The position numbers were made by a program, and so were the translations under genes. The notes below the pieces were generated by a model. The model searched no databases, had not been told where the DNA came from, and worked only from the letters and a program-made list of their open reading frames with translations. 64,000 nt of DNA, taken from Sphingobacterium thalpophilum. Lineage in GTDB: Bacteria; Bacteroidota; Bacteroidia; Sphingobacteriales; Sphingobacteriaceae. Shown here one piece after another: positions 8,335 to 16,985 of the stretch (position 1 is its first letter; each line of letters begins with the position of its first letter). The stretch is taken from the NCBI RefSeq assembly GCF_038396785.1, contig NZ_CP151087.1:4154001-4218000 (forward strand). Direction: 5' to 3'.

Positions 8335-10005
8335 CTACTGATCCGTTACGCAGCCTTCTGAGGCATCGGCAACAGTTTTAGCGTATTTGTATAAAACGCC
8401 TTTGTTAACTTTTAACGCTGGTTGTACCCAAGCGGCACGTCGTTGCGCGATCTCATCATCGGAAAGCAGCACATTGATGCTGTTATTTACCGCATCGATC
8501 TCGATAATGTCATCATCATGTACAAGACCAATTAATCCGCCTTTGTAAGATTCTGGTGTGATATGCCCTACGACAAAACCATGTGTTCCACCTGAGAAAC
8601 GGCCATCGGTAATTAAAGCAACAGATTTACCAAGACCGGCACCAATAATCAAGGAGGTTGGTTTAAGCATTTCAGGCATGCCTGGCGCTCCAACAGGACC
8701 TTCATTTTTGATCACGACAACATCTCCTGGTTTGATTCTACCAGATGCAATACCGGCCACTAAATCATGCTCTCCATCGAATACGCGTGCAGGACCAGTG
8801 AATTTTTCACCTTCTTTACCGGAGATCTTGGCAACAGAACCTTTCTCTGCTAAGTTCCCGTAAAGAATCTGTAAGTGTCCTGTAGCCTTGATTGGATCGC
8901 TCAAGGGTTTGATAATCGGTTGGTCATATTCCATGATTGATTTAACATCCGCCAAGTTCTCAGCGACTGTTTTTCCTGTTACCGTGATACAGTCACCATG
9001 CAATAAACCTTCATTTAAAAGATATTTCATGACAGCAGGAGTTCCTCCGAATTGCTGAAGATCTTGCATCAAGTATTTACCGGATGGTTTGAAGTCAGCT
9101 AATACAGGAGTTTCGTCACTCATGCGTTGGAAGTCATCTTGCGTGATATCTACGCCTACGGCTTTGCCTATTGCGATAAAGTGAAGTACAGCATTGGTAC
9201 TACCACCCAAGATAACAATGGTACGTAGTGCGTTCTCAAATGCTTTACGTGTCATGATATCAGAGGGCTTGATATCTTTCTCAAGCAGCGTGCGGATATG
9301 TTGACCTGCCTCTAAACATTCATTTTTCTTTTCTTCCGAGATCGCTGGATTGGAAGATGAGTATGGTAAGCTCATTCCCAAGGCTTCAATTGCCGAAGCC
9401 ATGGTATTTGCTGTATACATTCCGCCACAAGCACCAGCACCAGGGCAGGTATGTTTGATAATGCCTTCATAGTCTTCATCCGAAAGATTTCCGCAGATGC
9501 GTTGTCCCAATGCTTCAAATGCAGACACAATGTTTAATTCTTCACCTTTATAGTGGCCTGGAGCGATAGTACCGCCATACACCATTAAAGAAGGACGGTC
9601 CAAACGGGCCATTGCCATAATTGCACCGGGCATGTTTTTGTCACAGCCAGGAATAGAGATCAAGCCATCATAATACTGTCCACCACAGATCGTTTCGATA
9701 CTATCAGCGATCACATCACGACTTACCAGCGAATAACGCATCCCATCGGTACCATTGCTCATACCATCACTGACGCCAATGGTTCCAAAGGTCAAACCTA
9801 CTAAATCATTGTTCCAAACGCCCTTCTTGACAATTTGTGCCAAATCATTTAAGTGCATATTACACGTATTACCATCATATCCCATGCTGGCAATACCGAC
9901 CTGTGCTTTGTCCATGTCGGCATCCGTAAGACCGATACCATAAAGCATTGCTTTTGCAGCAGGTTGCGTTTCGTCTTGTGTAAATGTACGGCTGTATTTG
10001 TTCAT
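8335..10005 (-). CDS. ilvD: Dihydroxy-acid dehydratase
   Basis: A 556-residue IlvD/Edd-family enzyme that dehydrates dihydroxy acids to the branched 2-keto acids. The iron-sulfur ligands are visible as Cys48 (GNTCNM), Cys121 (PGCDKNMPG) and Cys193 (GAGACGG). The start MNKYSRTFTQ at 10005 is preferred. An ATG 30 bp upstream would add MKSSSNGENA and overlap ilvE by 17 bp without adding conserved sequence. With the chosen start the gap to ilvE is 13 bp. Confidence 0.95.
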   Translation of the reverse strand: MNKYSRTFTQDETQPAAKAMLYGIGLTDADMDKAQVGIASMGYDGNTCNMHLNDLAQIVKKGVWNNDLVGLTFGTIGVSDGMSNGTDGMRYSLVSRDVIADSIETICGGQYYDGLISIPGCDKNMPGAIMAMARLDRPSLMVYGGTIAPGHYKGEELNIVSAFEALGQRICGNLSDEDYEGIIKHTCPGAGACGGMYTANTMASAIEALGMSLPYSSSNPAISEEKKNECLEAGQHIRTLLEKDIKPSDIMTRKAFENALRTIVILGGSTNAVLHFIAIGKAVGVDITQDDFQRMSDETPVLADFKPSGKYLMQDLQQFGGTPAVMKYLLNEGLLHGDCITVTGKTVAENLADVKSIMEYDQPIIKPLSDPIKATGHLQILYGNLAEKGSVAKISGKEGEKFTGPARVFDGEHDLVAGIASGRIKPGDVVVIKNEGPVGAPGMPEMLKPTSLIIGAGLGKSVALITDGRFSGGTHGFVVGHITPESYKGGLIGLVHDDDIIEIDAVNNSINVLLSDDEIAQRRAAWVQPALKVNKGVLYKYAKTVADASEGCVTDQ

Positions 10006-10018
10006 TGCGTTTTCGCCG

Positions 10019-10909
10019 TTAGATGATGACTTCATAATTTTCGTTCTCTAATACTAAATTTTTATATCTTCTTTGGATTGATGCACCTATGCTGTGTTCC
10101 CAGACTTCTTTGTAGATGACATCATCGACTTGTTTGATTCCGATAATTTCTGCCGCAGTCCCGCATAAAAAAGCGCTGTCAGCAGTGTAAATATCTTCTA
10201 CCGTCAATTGCTTTTCAATGACTTCAAAGTTTAATTTTTTACAGATGTTTTTTACAGTCTGACGTGTAATGCCCGGGAAGATATTCTTCACTGGCGGCGT
10301 ATAGATTTTGAAATCCTTTTCGATGAAAATATTTTCACTGGATGCTTGGGCGACGTAGCCTTCGTGGTCGAGCATTAACGCTTCGTCGTAACCCTTCCTG
10401 ATGGCTTCTGTTGTCGCAAGGATGGAGTTTACATATTGCCCAGAGATCTTCGAGTCAATTTTAAACGACTTTGGATTAGGTCTTTTGATATCAGAGATAC
10501 ATACCTTTAATAGGTTTTGACCAAGATATGGCCCCCATTCCCATGCTGCCATCATGATGGTTGCTTCGGTTGATGAGGTTAGGTGCATATTTGAACCGGT
10601 CAATACCAATGGACGTATATAAGCTTCTCTTAGGTTGTTGTTGGCCAAGAGCTCATAACAGATGTCGATCAGCTCTCGGTTGCTCCAACGATAGGGAATA
10701 TTAACGGCTTCACACGATCTCTTTAAGCGATCGAAATGCATGTCAGCTTTAAAGATACGTGGCCCATTGTGGGTATTATACGCACGTAAACCATCGAACA
10801 CCGCATACCCATAATGCAGTGACTGTGCAAAGGGATCCAATGCAGCTTCGGAAGCTTTTACAAAAGCTCCATCTAAATAGATCAACGTGTTTTTATCGTA
10901 ATATTTCAT
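10019..10909 (-). CDS. ilvE: Branched-chain amino acid aminotransferase
   Basis: A 296-residue fold-type IV PLP enzyme. Lys154 (DSKISGQYVNS) is the expected Schiff-base lysine, and EGYVAQASSENIF is the conserved cofactor-phosphate segment. It carries out the final transamination to valine, leucine and isoleucine. It is the first gene of the ilv-leu operon, preceded by about 340 bp of non-coding DNA before the atp terminator, so the operon promoter should lie there. Confidence 0.95.
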   Translation of the reverse strand: MKYYDKNTLIYLDGAFVKASEAALDPFAQSLHYGYAVFDGLRAYNTHNGPRIFKADMHFDRLKRSCEAVNIPYRWSNRELIDICYELLANNNLREAYIRPLVLTGSNMHLTSSTEATIMMAAWEWGPYLGQNLLKVCISDIKRPNPKSFKIDSKISGQYVNSILATTEAIRKGYDEALMLDHEGYVAQASSENIFIEKDFKIYTPPVKNIFPGITRQTVKNICKKLNFEVIEKQLTVEDIYTADSAFLCGTAAEIIGIKQVDDVIYKEVWEHSIGASIQRRYKNLVLENENYEVII

Positions 10910-11250
10910 AACCCAAAATTTACCGAAGTATAATAGTTCCCCTTGTTGTAATATTGGTGGTAAATCATGCTATCTCAATCTTCTATAAAAACTTTCGATT
11001 TTCATTTCCTCAAGGTAGCAGGAATTACAATAATTGGCAATAGGCAAAGTGCTAATTTTGTATTTAGAATAAAATTTCATTAAATCTGTTTTTGTGAAAT
11101 TTTATTTTTTAATAATTCGTTTTATTCGGTTTTATATTTTGTCAGTCGTATACCATATTTAAAATTGGTCTACAGGTGTAAAATATTATTTTTTGTTACA
11201 ATGGCCAATTTTCTTCCTAAAATGAAGAAAATGTCAAAAAAACTTTAAAA
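10910..11250. other. Non-coding leader/promoter region of the ilv-leu operon
   Basis: About 340 bp of AT-rich DNA between ilvE and the atp terminator. It must carry the operon promoter, but no exact TAnnTTTG box was found on the minus strand. Two tiny minus-strand reading frames exist (about 36 and 20 codons; the second stops by overlapping the ilvE ATG), but neither is rich in Ile, Leu or Val, so they do not look like attenuation leaders. Confidence 0.4.
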
Positions 11251-11282
11251 AAAAGCTTCCGATATTTCTATCGGAAGCTTTT
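11251..11282 (-). terminator. Intrinsic terminator of the atpD-atpC operon
   Basis: AAAAGCTTCCGATA (11251-11264) and TATCGGAAGCTTTT (11269-11282) form a perfect 14-bp stem with a 4-nt loop. On the minus strand it is followed by a T-tract (TTTTTTTTAAAG, counting the end of the stem). It lies 25 bp after the atpC stop. The stem is symmetric and could also work on the plus strand. Confidence 0.9.
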
Positions 11283-11306
11283 TAGATTTTATAAAATCGA
11301 TTTGAT

Positions 11307-11555
11307 TTAATCTCCGATAATTCCTTCAGCAAGCACGGTAATGACATTGTCTTTTGCTTCCACAACACCACCTTTAATGAACACTTCTTGTTCACCTTTA
11401 CCTTGTTGAATAATTACTTTTCCATCTTCCAAAGTAGAAACAATGGCAGCGTGGTCTTTCAAAATTTGAAAAGAACCCGCAGTGCCCGGTACAGTAACAG
11501 AAGTTACTTCGCCTTCGAATGCTAATTTGTCTGGAGTGATAATTGTTAATTTCAT
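11307..11555 (-). CDS. atpC: ATP synthase epsilon subunit, short form
   Basis: An 82-residue protein matching only the N-terminal beta-sandwich of F1 epsilon (MKLTIITPDKLAFEGEV ... VPGTAGSFQILKDHAA). The C-terminal two-helix hairpin that inhibits ATP hydrolysis in E. coli (about 138 residues total) is absent. Short epsilon subunits are common in Bacteroidota, so this is probably not a truncation. It lies 21 bp after atpD and ends the operon. The other F1Fo genes are not in the window. Confidence 0.93.
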   Translation of the reverse strand: MKLTIITPDKLAFEGEVTSVTVPGTAGSFQILKDHAAIVSTLEDGKVIIQQGKGEQEVFIKGGVVEAKDNVITVLAEGIIGD

Positions 11556-11576
11556 TATTCTTAGATATAATCTAGA

Positions 11577-13079
11577 TTAAACTGCTTCTGCTAATAATTT
11601 TTTACCTTTTTCGATAGCATCATCGATGTTACCTACTAAGTTGAAGGCAGCTTCAGGGTACTCATCTACTTCCCCGTCAATGATCATATTGAACCCTTTA
11701 ATGGTATCTTTGATGTCTACCAATACACCTTTTAAACCTGTAAATTGTTCTGCAACGTGGAAAGGTTGAGATAAGAAACGTTGTACACGACGTGCGCGGT
11801 GTACAGTTTGTTTATCTTCTTCAGATAATTCGTCCATACCTAAGATGGCGATGATATCTTGCAATTCTTTATAACGTTGAAGAATTTCTTTTACACGTTG
11901 TGCAGTATTATAGTGTTCGTTACCTAAAACGGCAGGAGAAAGGATACGTGATGTAGAATCCAAAGGATCCACAGCAGGGTAGATACCTAGCTCAGCGATT
12001 TTACGAGACAATACTGTAGTTGCGTCCAAGTGAGCGAAAGTTGTCGCTGGAGCAGGGTCAGTTAAGTCATCGGCAGGTACATATACAGCTTGAACCGAAG
12101 TGATTGATCCGTTTTTAGTTGAAGTGATACGCTCTTGCATTAAACCCATTTCAGTTGCCAATGTTGGTTGGTAACCTACGGCTGAAGGCATACGACCCAA
12201 TAGGGCAGATACTTCAGAACCCGCTTGTGTAAAACGGAAGATATTATCGATGAAGAATAATACGTCACGGCCTTGACCTTCGCCATCACCGTCACGGAAG
12301 TATTCCGCAACTGTCAAACCTGATAAAGCAACACGCGCACGTGCACCAGGAGGCTCGTTCATTTGACCGAATACGAAAGTACATTTAGAATCTTTCATCA
12401 ATTCGTGGTCAACAGTATCCAAAGGCCATTCGCCTTTTTCCATGCCTTCCATAAAGTGCTCACCATATTTGATGATACCAGACTCCAACATCTCGCGCAA
12501 TAAGTCATTACCTTCACGTGTACGTTCACCTACACCGGCGAATACAGAAAGACCACCGTGACCTTTTGCGATATTGTTGATTAATTCTTGGATTAATACA
12601 GTTTTACCTACACCGGCACCACCGAATAAACCAATTTTACCACCTTTAGCATATGGCTCTAAAAGGTCAATAACTTTGATACCAGTAAAAAGTACTTCGG
12701 ATTCAGTTGACAAATCTTCGAATTTAGGAGGTACGTTGTGGATAGGACGACCATTCTCTTTATTCAAATTTTGGATCCCGTCTATGGCATCACCAACTAC
12801 ATTGAATACACGACCTTTGATTTCTTCACCAACAGGCATTTTGATAGGAGCACCAGTATCGACAACTTCCATTCCGCGAACTAAACCTTCAGTTGCGTCC
12901 ATGGCAATTGTACGTACACGATCCTGACCTAAGTGTTGTTGAACTTCTAATACAACACGTTGTCCATTTTCTTTTTGAATGTACAATGCATCGTAAATTT
13001 TAGGTAGATTTTCACTGTCGGCGAAGTTGACGTCAACAACTGGGCCGATAATCTGCGCTATTTTACCAATCTTGGGCAT
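11577..13079 (-). CDS. atpD: ATP synthase beta subunit
   Basis: A 500-residue F1 catalytic subunit. The P-loop GGAGVGKT is at 153-160, followed by GVGERTREGNDL with the catalytic glutamate, and the DELSEED-loop equivalent reads DELSEEDKQ near residue 410. It hydrolyses or makes ATP in the F1 hexamer. Beta and epsilon form a two-gene operon separate from the rest of the ATP synthase genes, as in many Bacteroidota. A full promoter lies about 70 bp upstream. Confidence 0.98.
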   Translation of the reverse strand: MPKIGKIAQIIGPVVDVNFADSENLPKIYDALYIQKENGQRVVLEVQQHLGQDRVRTIAMDATEGLVRGMEVVDTGAPIKMPVGEEIKGRVFNVVGDAIDGIQNLNKENGRPIHNVPPKFEDLSTESEVLFTGIKVIDLLEPYAKGGKIGLFGGAGVGKTVLIQELINNIAKGHGGLSVFAGVGERTREGNDLLREMLESGIIKYGEHFMEGMEKGEWPLDTVDHELMKDSKCTFVFGQMNEPPGARARVALSGLTVAEYFRDGDGEGQGRDVLFFIDNIFRFTQAGSEVSALLGRMPSAVGYQPTLATEMGLMQERITSTKNGSITSVQAVYVPADDLTDPAPATTFAHLDATTVLSRKIAELGIYPAVDPLDSTSRILSPAVLGNEHYNTAQRVKEILQRYKELQDIIAILGMDELSEEDKQTVHRARRVQRFLSQPFHVAEQFTGLKGVLVDIKDTIKGFNMIIDGEVDEYPEAAFNLVGNIDDAIEKGKKLLAEAV

Positions 13080-13147
13080 ATTATAGGGACTAAATATTTA
13101 TTAATCAATTTTATATAAGAGACATAAAAGGCCTCTTTTTTGGTCAG

Positions 13148-13179
13148 CAAAAATAAGGTTATTCGTTTTTAAAAACAAA
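13148..13179 (-). promoter_or_regulatory. Bacteroidota-type promoter of atpD
   Basis: Read on the minus strand, TTTG (13179-13176) is followed after 20 nt by TATTTTTG (13155-13148), an exact match to the TTTG / TAnnTTTG promoter used by the primary sigma factor in this phylum. The predicted start is near 13141, giving a leader of about 60 nt before the atpD ATG. Confidence 0.7.
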
Positions 13180-13370
13180 TAGAATTTGCAATTAAATTAC
13201 AATTTTATTAATGTAGGTCAAAATGTTATCGATTGTAATTCTGTATGTTTCGATTTCTATACCTGCAAATATAGTTTTTCTCTTTTATCCGGCGATGTAT
13301 TTTTGAAGTTTACAGCTTTACTTCGCTGAATCTTTTATTCGTTTAGGAATGGAACCTGATTAAATAAAAT

Positions 13371-13410
13371 CGACCTGTAACGGAGTGCCTCTAGGATTCG
13401 TTACAGGTCG
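13371..13410 (-). terminator. Terminator downstream of the coiled-coil membrane protein gene
   Basis: CGACCTGTAACG (13371-13382) and CGTTACAGGTCG (13399-13410) form a perfect 12-bp stem with a 16-nt loop. On the minus strand it is followed by ATTTTATTT. It lies about 35 bp after the stop of the gene ending at 13446. Confidence 0.8.
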
Positions 13411-13445
13411 ATCGAAATAAATCTGCTATTTTATGAAAAGCAGGA

Positions 13446-14096
13446 CTAGATTTTTTTGTTTAATTCGTCCTGCAACTGGCGCTTGAGCAGTTGTTCCTTT
13501 TCCATCGATTTTTTGCGGAAAGTAGCGAATTCCTCTTGCGATTGCTCGGCTGTTTTTTGGAATTCCACCGTGTCCACTTTCGCTTTCCGGTAAGAAAATA
13601 AAAAGATAAATGCTGCTACTGCCAATACCGCAATGATCGTCCAGACAACAGTATTGTAAAAAGTTTTAGATGTATTGATTCCCAAGAAAGAGAAACTTTC
13701 TGTTTTTTCCTTCTCCTGTGCCAGCTGATCTTTTAAAACCTGAATTGAATCTTGTAAAGTTTTGGTATTGGATGTATAGTTGCTTGAAGATGATTTTAAA
13801 GAGCTGATTTCCTTGTGGAGTTTTGCTACGGTATCAATTACATTTCGTTTCACAATATCAAGATTGGTTTTTCGTACCATCTTGAAATCATAGTTGTTTT
13901 TCGAAATATAATTCAGGTGGTCAAATTGATTCGCCAAACTTCCTTTTTTTAATCCATCCGGGCTGTATTTGAAGGCATTATCCTGTTGTGCTGCTGTAGT
14001 GGCGGGAGCCGCAGCGGGAGTTTGTGCCTTCAATAGCGTATGTGATGAAATAAATAAAATCGTAAAGAATATAAATGCTAATCTCAATTTGCTCAT
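13446..14096 (-). CDS. Exported coiled-coil protein with one membrane segment
   Basis: A 216-residue protein with no recognised catalytic family. In order it has an N-terminal signal peptide (about 1-25, ending near LLKAQ), an Ala/Pro/Thr-rich linker, a helical region with heptad character (about 85-130), one transmembrane helix (around 150-167, WTIIAVLAVAAFIFLFSY) and a charged, probably coiled-coil tail rich in Lys, Glu and Gln. The single hydrophobic segment plus signal peptide suggests an inner-membrane protein with coiled coils on both sides. It stands alone, with its own terminator. No function can be assigned. Confidence 0.7.
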   Translation of the reverse strand: MSKLRLAFIFFTILFISSHTLLKAQTPAAAPATTAAQQDNAFKYSPDGLKKGSLANQFDHLNYISKNNYDFKMVRKTNLDIVKRNVIDTVAKLHKEISSLKSSSSNYTSNTKTLQDSIQVLKDQLAQEKEKTESFSFLGINTSKTFYNTVVWTIIAVLAVAAFIFLFSYRKAKVDTVEFQKTAEQSQEEFATFRKKSMEKEQLLKRQLQDELNKKI

Positions 14097-14241
14097 GTTG
14101 TTTATTTTATAAAATGCGTTAATCCAGCCTATCCAAATTGCAAAACCAGGATGTACCTGTGATAAATATAAGGAATTATTGAAAAAACGAAAATGTTAAG
14201 TGAAATATATTCCAATACATACCTGATTTTCCGTCACTTTA

Positions 14242-14946
14242 TTATGATTCGATCGACCAACTTGGCAAATACCGTAAAAAGGACATGATCTTTTCCTTAT
14301 AGATTGCCGTATTTAGTTTGAAATAGTAGGCTCCTTTTTTTGAGTTTTCCTTGTCTTTTTCTTCCAGTTTGATGATGAGGTCTGAAGAAAGCAGTTTTCG
14401 GCTGAAATTGCGCTTATCCAACTCGATATTGTAAACACCCTCATAGAGTGCTGCAATCTGGGGAATCGTGAATTTCTCAGGCAGCAATTCAAATAATATC
14501 GGATACAAAGCTGCTTTCATGCGTAGACGGTGCTGTGCAGAAGCGATCATCTGATCATGATCGAAGATCAGTGTTGGGTGCTCCTGTAACGGAAACCATT
14601 GGGCTTCGTAATCGTCACTGAGGATATGTTGATATTGCTGCGTATCGATCAGCGCAAAATAACAGATACTGACAACCCGGTCGCTAGGTTCACGCTTAGG
14701 TTCACCGAATACACTACATTGCTCCATGTATACATTTTCAAGCCCTGTTAACTGTTTGAGCACCCGGCTCGCCGCCTCTTCCGGACTTTCGTCAGATTGA
14801 ACGAAACCACCCATCAGACTCCATTTATTTCGTTCGGGTTCGAAATCACGTTTAATTAAAAGTACTTCAAGGGATTCGCCGTTAAATCCAAATATGATAC
14901 AGTCTACTGCCAAAAGGATCCCTGAATCTTTTTTATAATATTCCAT
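14242..14946 (-). CDS. araR: Nudix-family arabinose regulator
   Basis: A 234-residue protein: Nudix fold (about 1-150) then a winged-helix DNA-binding domain (about 155-230). The Nudix box (46-69) keeps its glycines, Glu53 and Arg61, but the three glutamates of the REuxEE core are Val62, Gln65 and Leu66, so hydrolase activity is unlikely and the domain should act as a sensor. Nudix-derived AraR repressors of L-arabinose genes are known in Bacteroides. Here the gene is divergent from araB-araD-araA, which supports the same role. A TAGTTTTG -7 box lies about 50 bp upstream. The effector is probably L-arabinose, by analogy. Confidence 0.88.
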   Translation of the reverse strand: MEYYKKDSGILLAVDCIIFGFNGESLEVLLIKRDFEPERNKWSLMGGFVQSDESPEEAASRVLKQLTGLENVYMEQCSVFGEPKREPSDRVVSICYFALIDTQQYQHILSDDYEAQWFPLQEHPTLIFDHDQMIASAQHRLRMKAALYPILFELLPEKFTIPQIAALYEGVYNIELDKRNFSRKLLSSDLIIKLEEKDKENSKKGAYYFKLNTAIYKEKIMSFLRYLPSWSIES

Positions 14947-14998
14947 CGTCTATCGTTTTATCTTTTTTTATCTGACACCACCCCATTTATTCCACGAG

Positions 14999-15006
14999 CA
15001 AAACTA
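14999..15006 (-). promoter_or_regulatory. Candidate -7 box of araR
   Basis: TAGTTTTG on the minus strand matches TAnnTTTG. No clear TTTG lies 19-21 nt upstream. The implied leader is about 45 nt. Confidence 0.45.
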
Positions 15007-15130
15007 TGTAAAAAAGTAAATAGCTAAAAATAAGTATAATAATTGTCTGATACATCCCTTTAAAAGGCTTTTATACGCCTATGTCAGGAATTCGGGTTAA
15101 CCATAATTTGCTGCTATGAAGTTAGCTCTA

Positions 15131-15168
15131 TTTTTTAAATATGAAAATTTTCTTTCATATTTAAAAAA
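15131..15168. promoter_or_regulatory. 16-bp perfect inverted repeat, candidate AraR operator
   Basis: TTTTTTAAATATGAAA (15131-15146) and TTTCATATTTAAAAAA (15153-15168) are separated by ATTTTC. It is centred about 130 bp before the araB start. It is too AT-rich for a stable terminator, which favours a protein-binding site. Confidence 0.5.
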
Positions 15169-15279
15169 ATAAATGTTTATTTGACACTAATTATTTTTTC
15201 AGTGCGAACTTCAGAAAGGGGGGGATTGAAAAATAAGGCGTTAGAGACAATTATAAGTTATAAACCAAATTCAGCAAAA

Positions 15280-16968
15280 ATGAATAAATCGTATGTCATT
15301 GGGGTGGACTATGGAAGTGATTCGGTCCGTTCGGTATTGGTTGATGCTAACAATGGCGAGGAGATCGCTTCTTCTGTATTTTACTACCCGCGATGGAAAA
15401 GAGGGGCGTATTGTGATGCTGCTTTAAGTCAGTTTAGGCAGCACCCCTTGGATTATATCGAAGGCTTGGAAGCGACAATTAAAGATTGCTTGCTCAAATC
15501 GGAAATCGACAATATTGGCAAAGCTGTAAAAGCAATTTCCGTGGATACGACGGGATCTACTCCAGTTGCTGTCAACGCAGCCGGCGTTCCATTGGCGCTG
15601 TTGGACGAGTTTAAAGACAACCCCAATGCCATGTTTGTCTTATGGAAAGATCATACAGCCGTTAGAGAGGCCAAAGAAATTAACCTGCACAATCAAAATA
15701 GTTCGGTGGATTATTTGAAGTATGTGGGCGGAGTATACTCTTCGGAATGGTTCTGGGCCAAATTACTTCATATTTTTAGAGCAGATGAAAAAGTCCGTGC
15801 CGCCACATATAGCTGGGTTGAGCATTGCGATTATATTCCATTTCTATTGACGGGAGGAAAACAGGTGTCTGCGATGAAGCGTGGGGTTTGTTCAGCGGGG
15901 CATAAATCGCTTTGGGCCGAAGAATTTGATGGCCTACCGCCAAATTCTTTCTTTTCAACACTTGATCCATTGCTGGATGGTTTGGTTGATCGTTTGTTTT
16001 CCGAAACATACACTGCTGATCAATCTGCTGGTCAGCTTTCGGAAGAATGGGCGCAACGATTAGGTCTTACAACCTCGGTCGTTGTCGGAGTAGGTGCATT
16101 TGACTGTCATATGGGGGCAGTAGGGGGACAAATAGAGCCATATTATCTGAGTAAGGTAATGGGGACATCGACCTGCGATATGCTAGTTGCCCCAAAGGAG
16201 GAGGTTCAGCATACGTTGGTCAGGGGAATCTGTGGTCAGGTAGACGGTTCGATTATACCGGGAATGATCGGTATGGAAGCTGGGCAATCGGCATTTGGAG
16301 ATGCTTACGCTTGGCTGAAACAGGTGTTACTGTGGCCAACGAAAAATTTGATACAAGATATTGAAGAGATCGAAGCGCATACGCGTGAACAGTTGATGGC
16401 AACCCTGGAGGAGAAACTCTTGTTCAGCCTAAGTGAGCAGGCTGCATTACTTCCCGTAACGGCAACATCTGAATTAGCATTGGACTGGCTCAATGGTCGT
16501 CGAACTCCGGATGCGGATCAATCCTTGAAAGGAGCTATAACAGGTTTGCACCTCGGAACAGATGCCCCTCGGATCTTCAGAGCAATTGTCGAAGCGACTT
16601 GTTTTGGCGCAAAGGCTATTGTTGACCGTTTCGTGGAGCAGGGTATTCCGGTAAAAGGCTTGATCGGTTTAGGTGGAGTTGCAAAGAAATCCCCCTTTAT
16701 TATGCAAATGATGGCCAATGTGATGAATATGCCTATTCGTATTCATAAAAGTGAACAGACTTGTGCCATTGGCGCAGCAATGTTCGCCGCAACAGCGGCT
16801 GGTTTATATGACCGGGTCGAGGATGCCATGAAGGCAATGGGGCAAGGTTTTGAACGAACCTATATACCAGAGGAAAAATGGGTAACCATCTACGCCGAAC
16901 GCTACGAACATTACAAGGCTTTGGGAGCTTTCATCGAAGGAAAGGAATCGCTCGCCATTACTGTTTAA
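15280..16968 (+). CDS. araB: Ribulokinase
   Basis: A 562-residue FGGY-family sugar kinase. The N-terminal ATPase motif YVIGVDYGSDSVRSVLVD (4-21) and the C-terminal GLIGLGGVAKKSPFIMQMMANV segment are typical of AraB, as is the length (about 560, against about 500 for xylulokinase). It phosphorylates L-ribulose. The ATG at 15280 is chosen because the upstream in-frame codons, from a TTG at 15181, encode nothing conserved. It is the first gene of the ara operon, followed 17 bp later by araD. Confidence 0.95.
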   Translation: MNKSYVIGVDYGSDSVRSVLVDANNGEEIASSVFYYPRWKRGAYCDAALSQFRQHPLDYIEGLEATIKDCLLKSEIDNIGKAVKAISVDTTGSTPVAVNAAGVPLALLDEFKDNPNAMFVLWKDHTAVREAKEINLHNQNSSVDYLKYVGGVYSSEWFWAKLLHIFRADEKVRAATYSWVEHCDYIPFLLTGGKQVSAMKRGVCSAGHKSLWAEEFDGLPPNSFFSTLDPLLDGLVDRLFSETYTADQSAGQLSEEWAQRLGLTTSVVVGVGAFDCHMGAVGGQIEPYYLSKVMGTSTCDMLVAPKEEVQHTLVRGICGQVDGSIIPGMIGMEAGQSAFGDAYAWLKQVLLWPTKNLIQDIEEIEAHTREQLMATLEEKLLFSLSEQAALLPVTATSELALDWLNGRRTPDADQSLKGAITGLHLGTDAPRIFRAIVEATCFGAKAIVDRFVEQGIPVKGLIGLGGVAKKSPFIMQMMANVMNMPIRIHKSEQTCAIGAAMFAATAAGLYDRVEDAMKAMGQGFERTYIPEEKWVTIYAERYEHYKALGAFIEGKESLAITV

Positions 16969-16985
16969 CCATTCAAATTTTAATC

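Larger units (their letters stand above)
13080..13445. other. Intergenic region upstream of atpD
   Basis: 366 bp without a gene. It holds the atpD promoter near its left end and the terminator of the upstream coiled-coil gene near its right end. The middle is AT-rich; single -7-like sequences occur on both strands (TATATTTG on minus at 13266-13273, TATTTTTG on plus at 13298-13305) without clear -33 partners. Confidence 0.5.
14947..15279. promoter_or_regulatory. araR-araB divergent control region
   Basis: 333 bp between the two start codons. It contains the araR -7 box, a perfect 16-bp inverted repeat, and two oppositely oriented copies of a loose motif ATAATnAnTGTCnnAT (plus strand 15036-15051; minus strand 15194-15179). 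The last two kinds of element are candidate AraR operators. No exact TAnnTTTG box for araB was found. Confidence 0.55.

Noticed and set aside
10906..10968. A 20-codon minus-strand frame ending across the ilvE ATG, as a possible attenuation leader peptide
   Set aside because: It contains one Ile, one Leu and one Val only, and no terminator/antiterminator pair was found after it.
11307..11555. Truncated atpC pseudogene, because the C-terminal helices are missing
   Set aside because: Short epsilon subunits are usual in Bacteroidota and the gene has a normal stop and terminator.
12574..12927. A 117-codon frame antisense to atpD
   Set aside because: It is a shadow of the highly conserved atpD codons and has no independent signals.
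15181..15279. An in-frame TTG start 33 codons upstream of araB
   Set aside because: The extension has no conserved residues and would start near a candidate operator; the ATG at 15280 begins the kinase motif.
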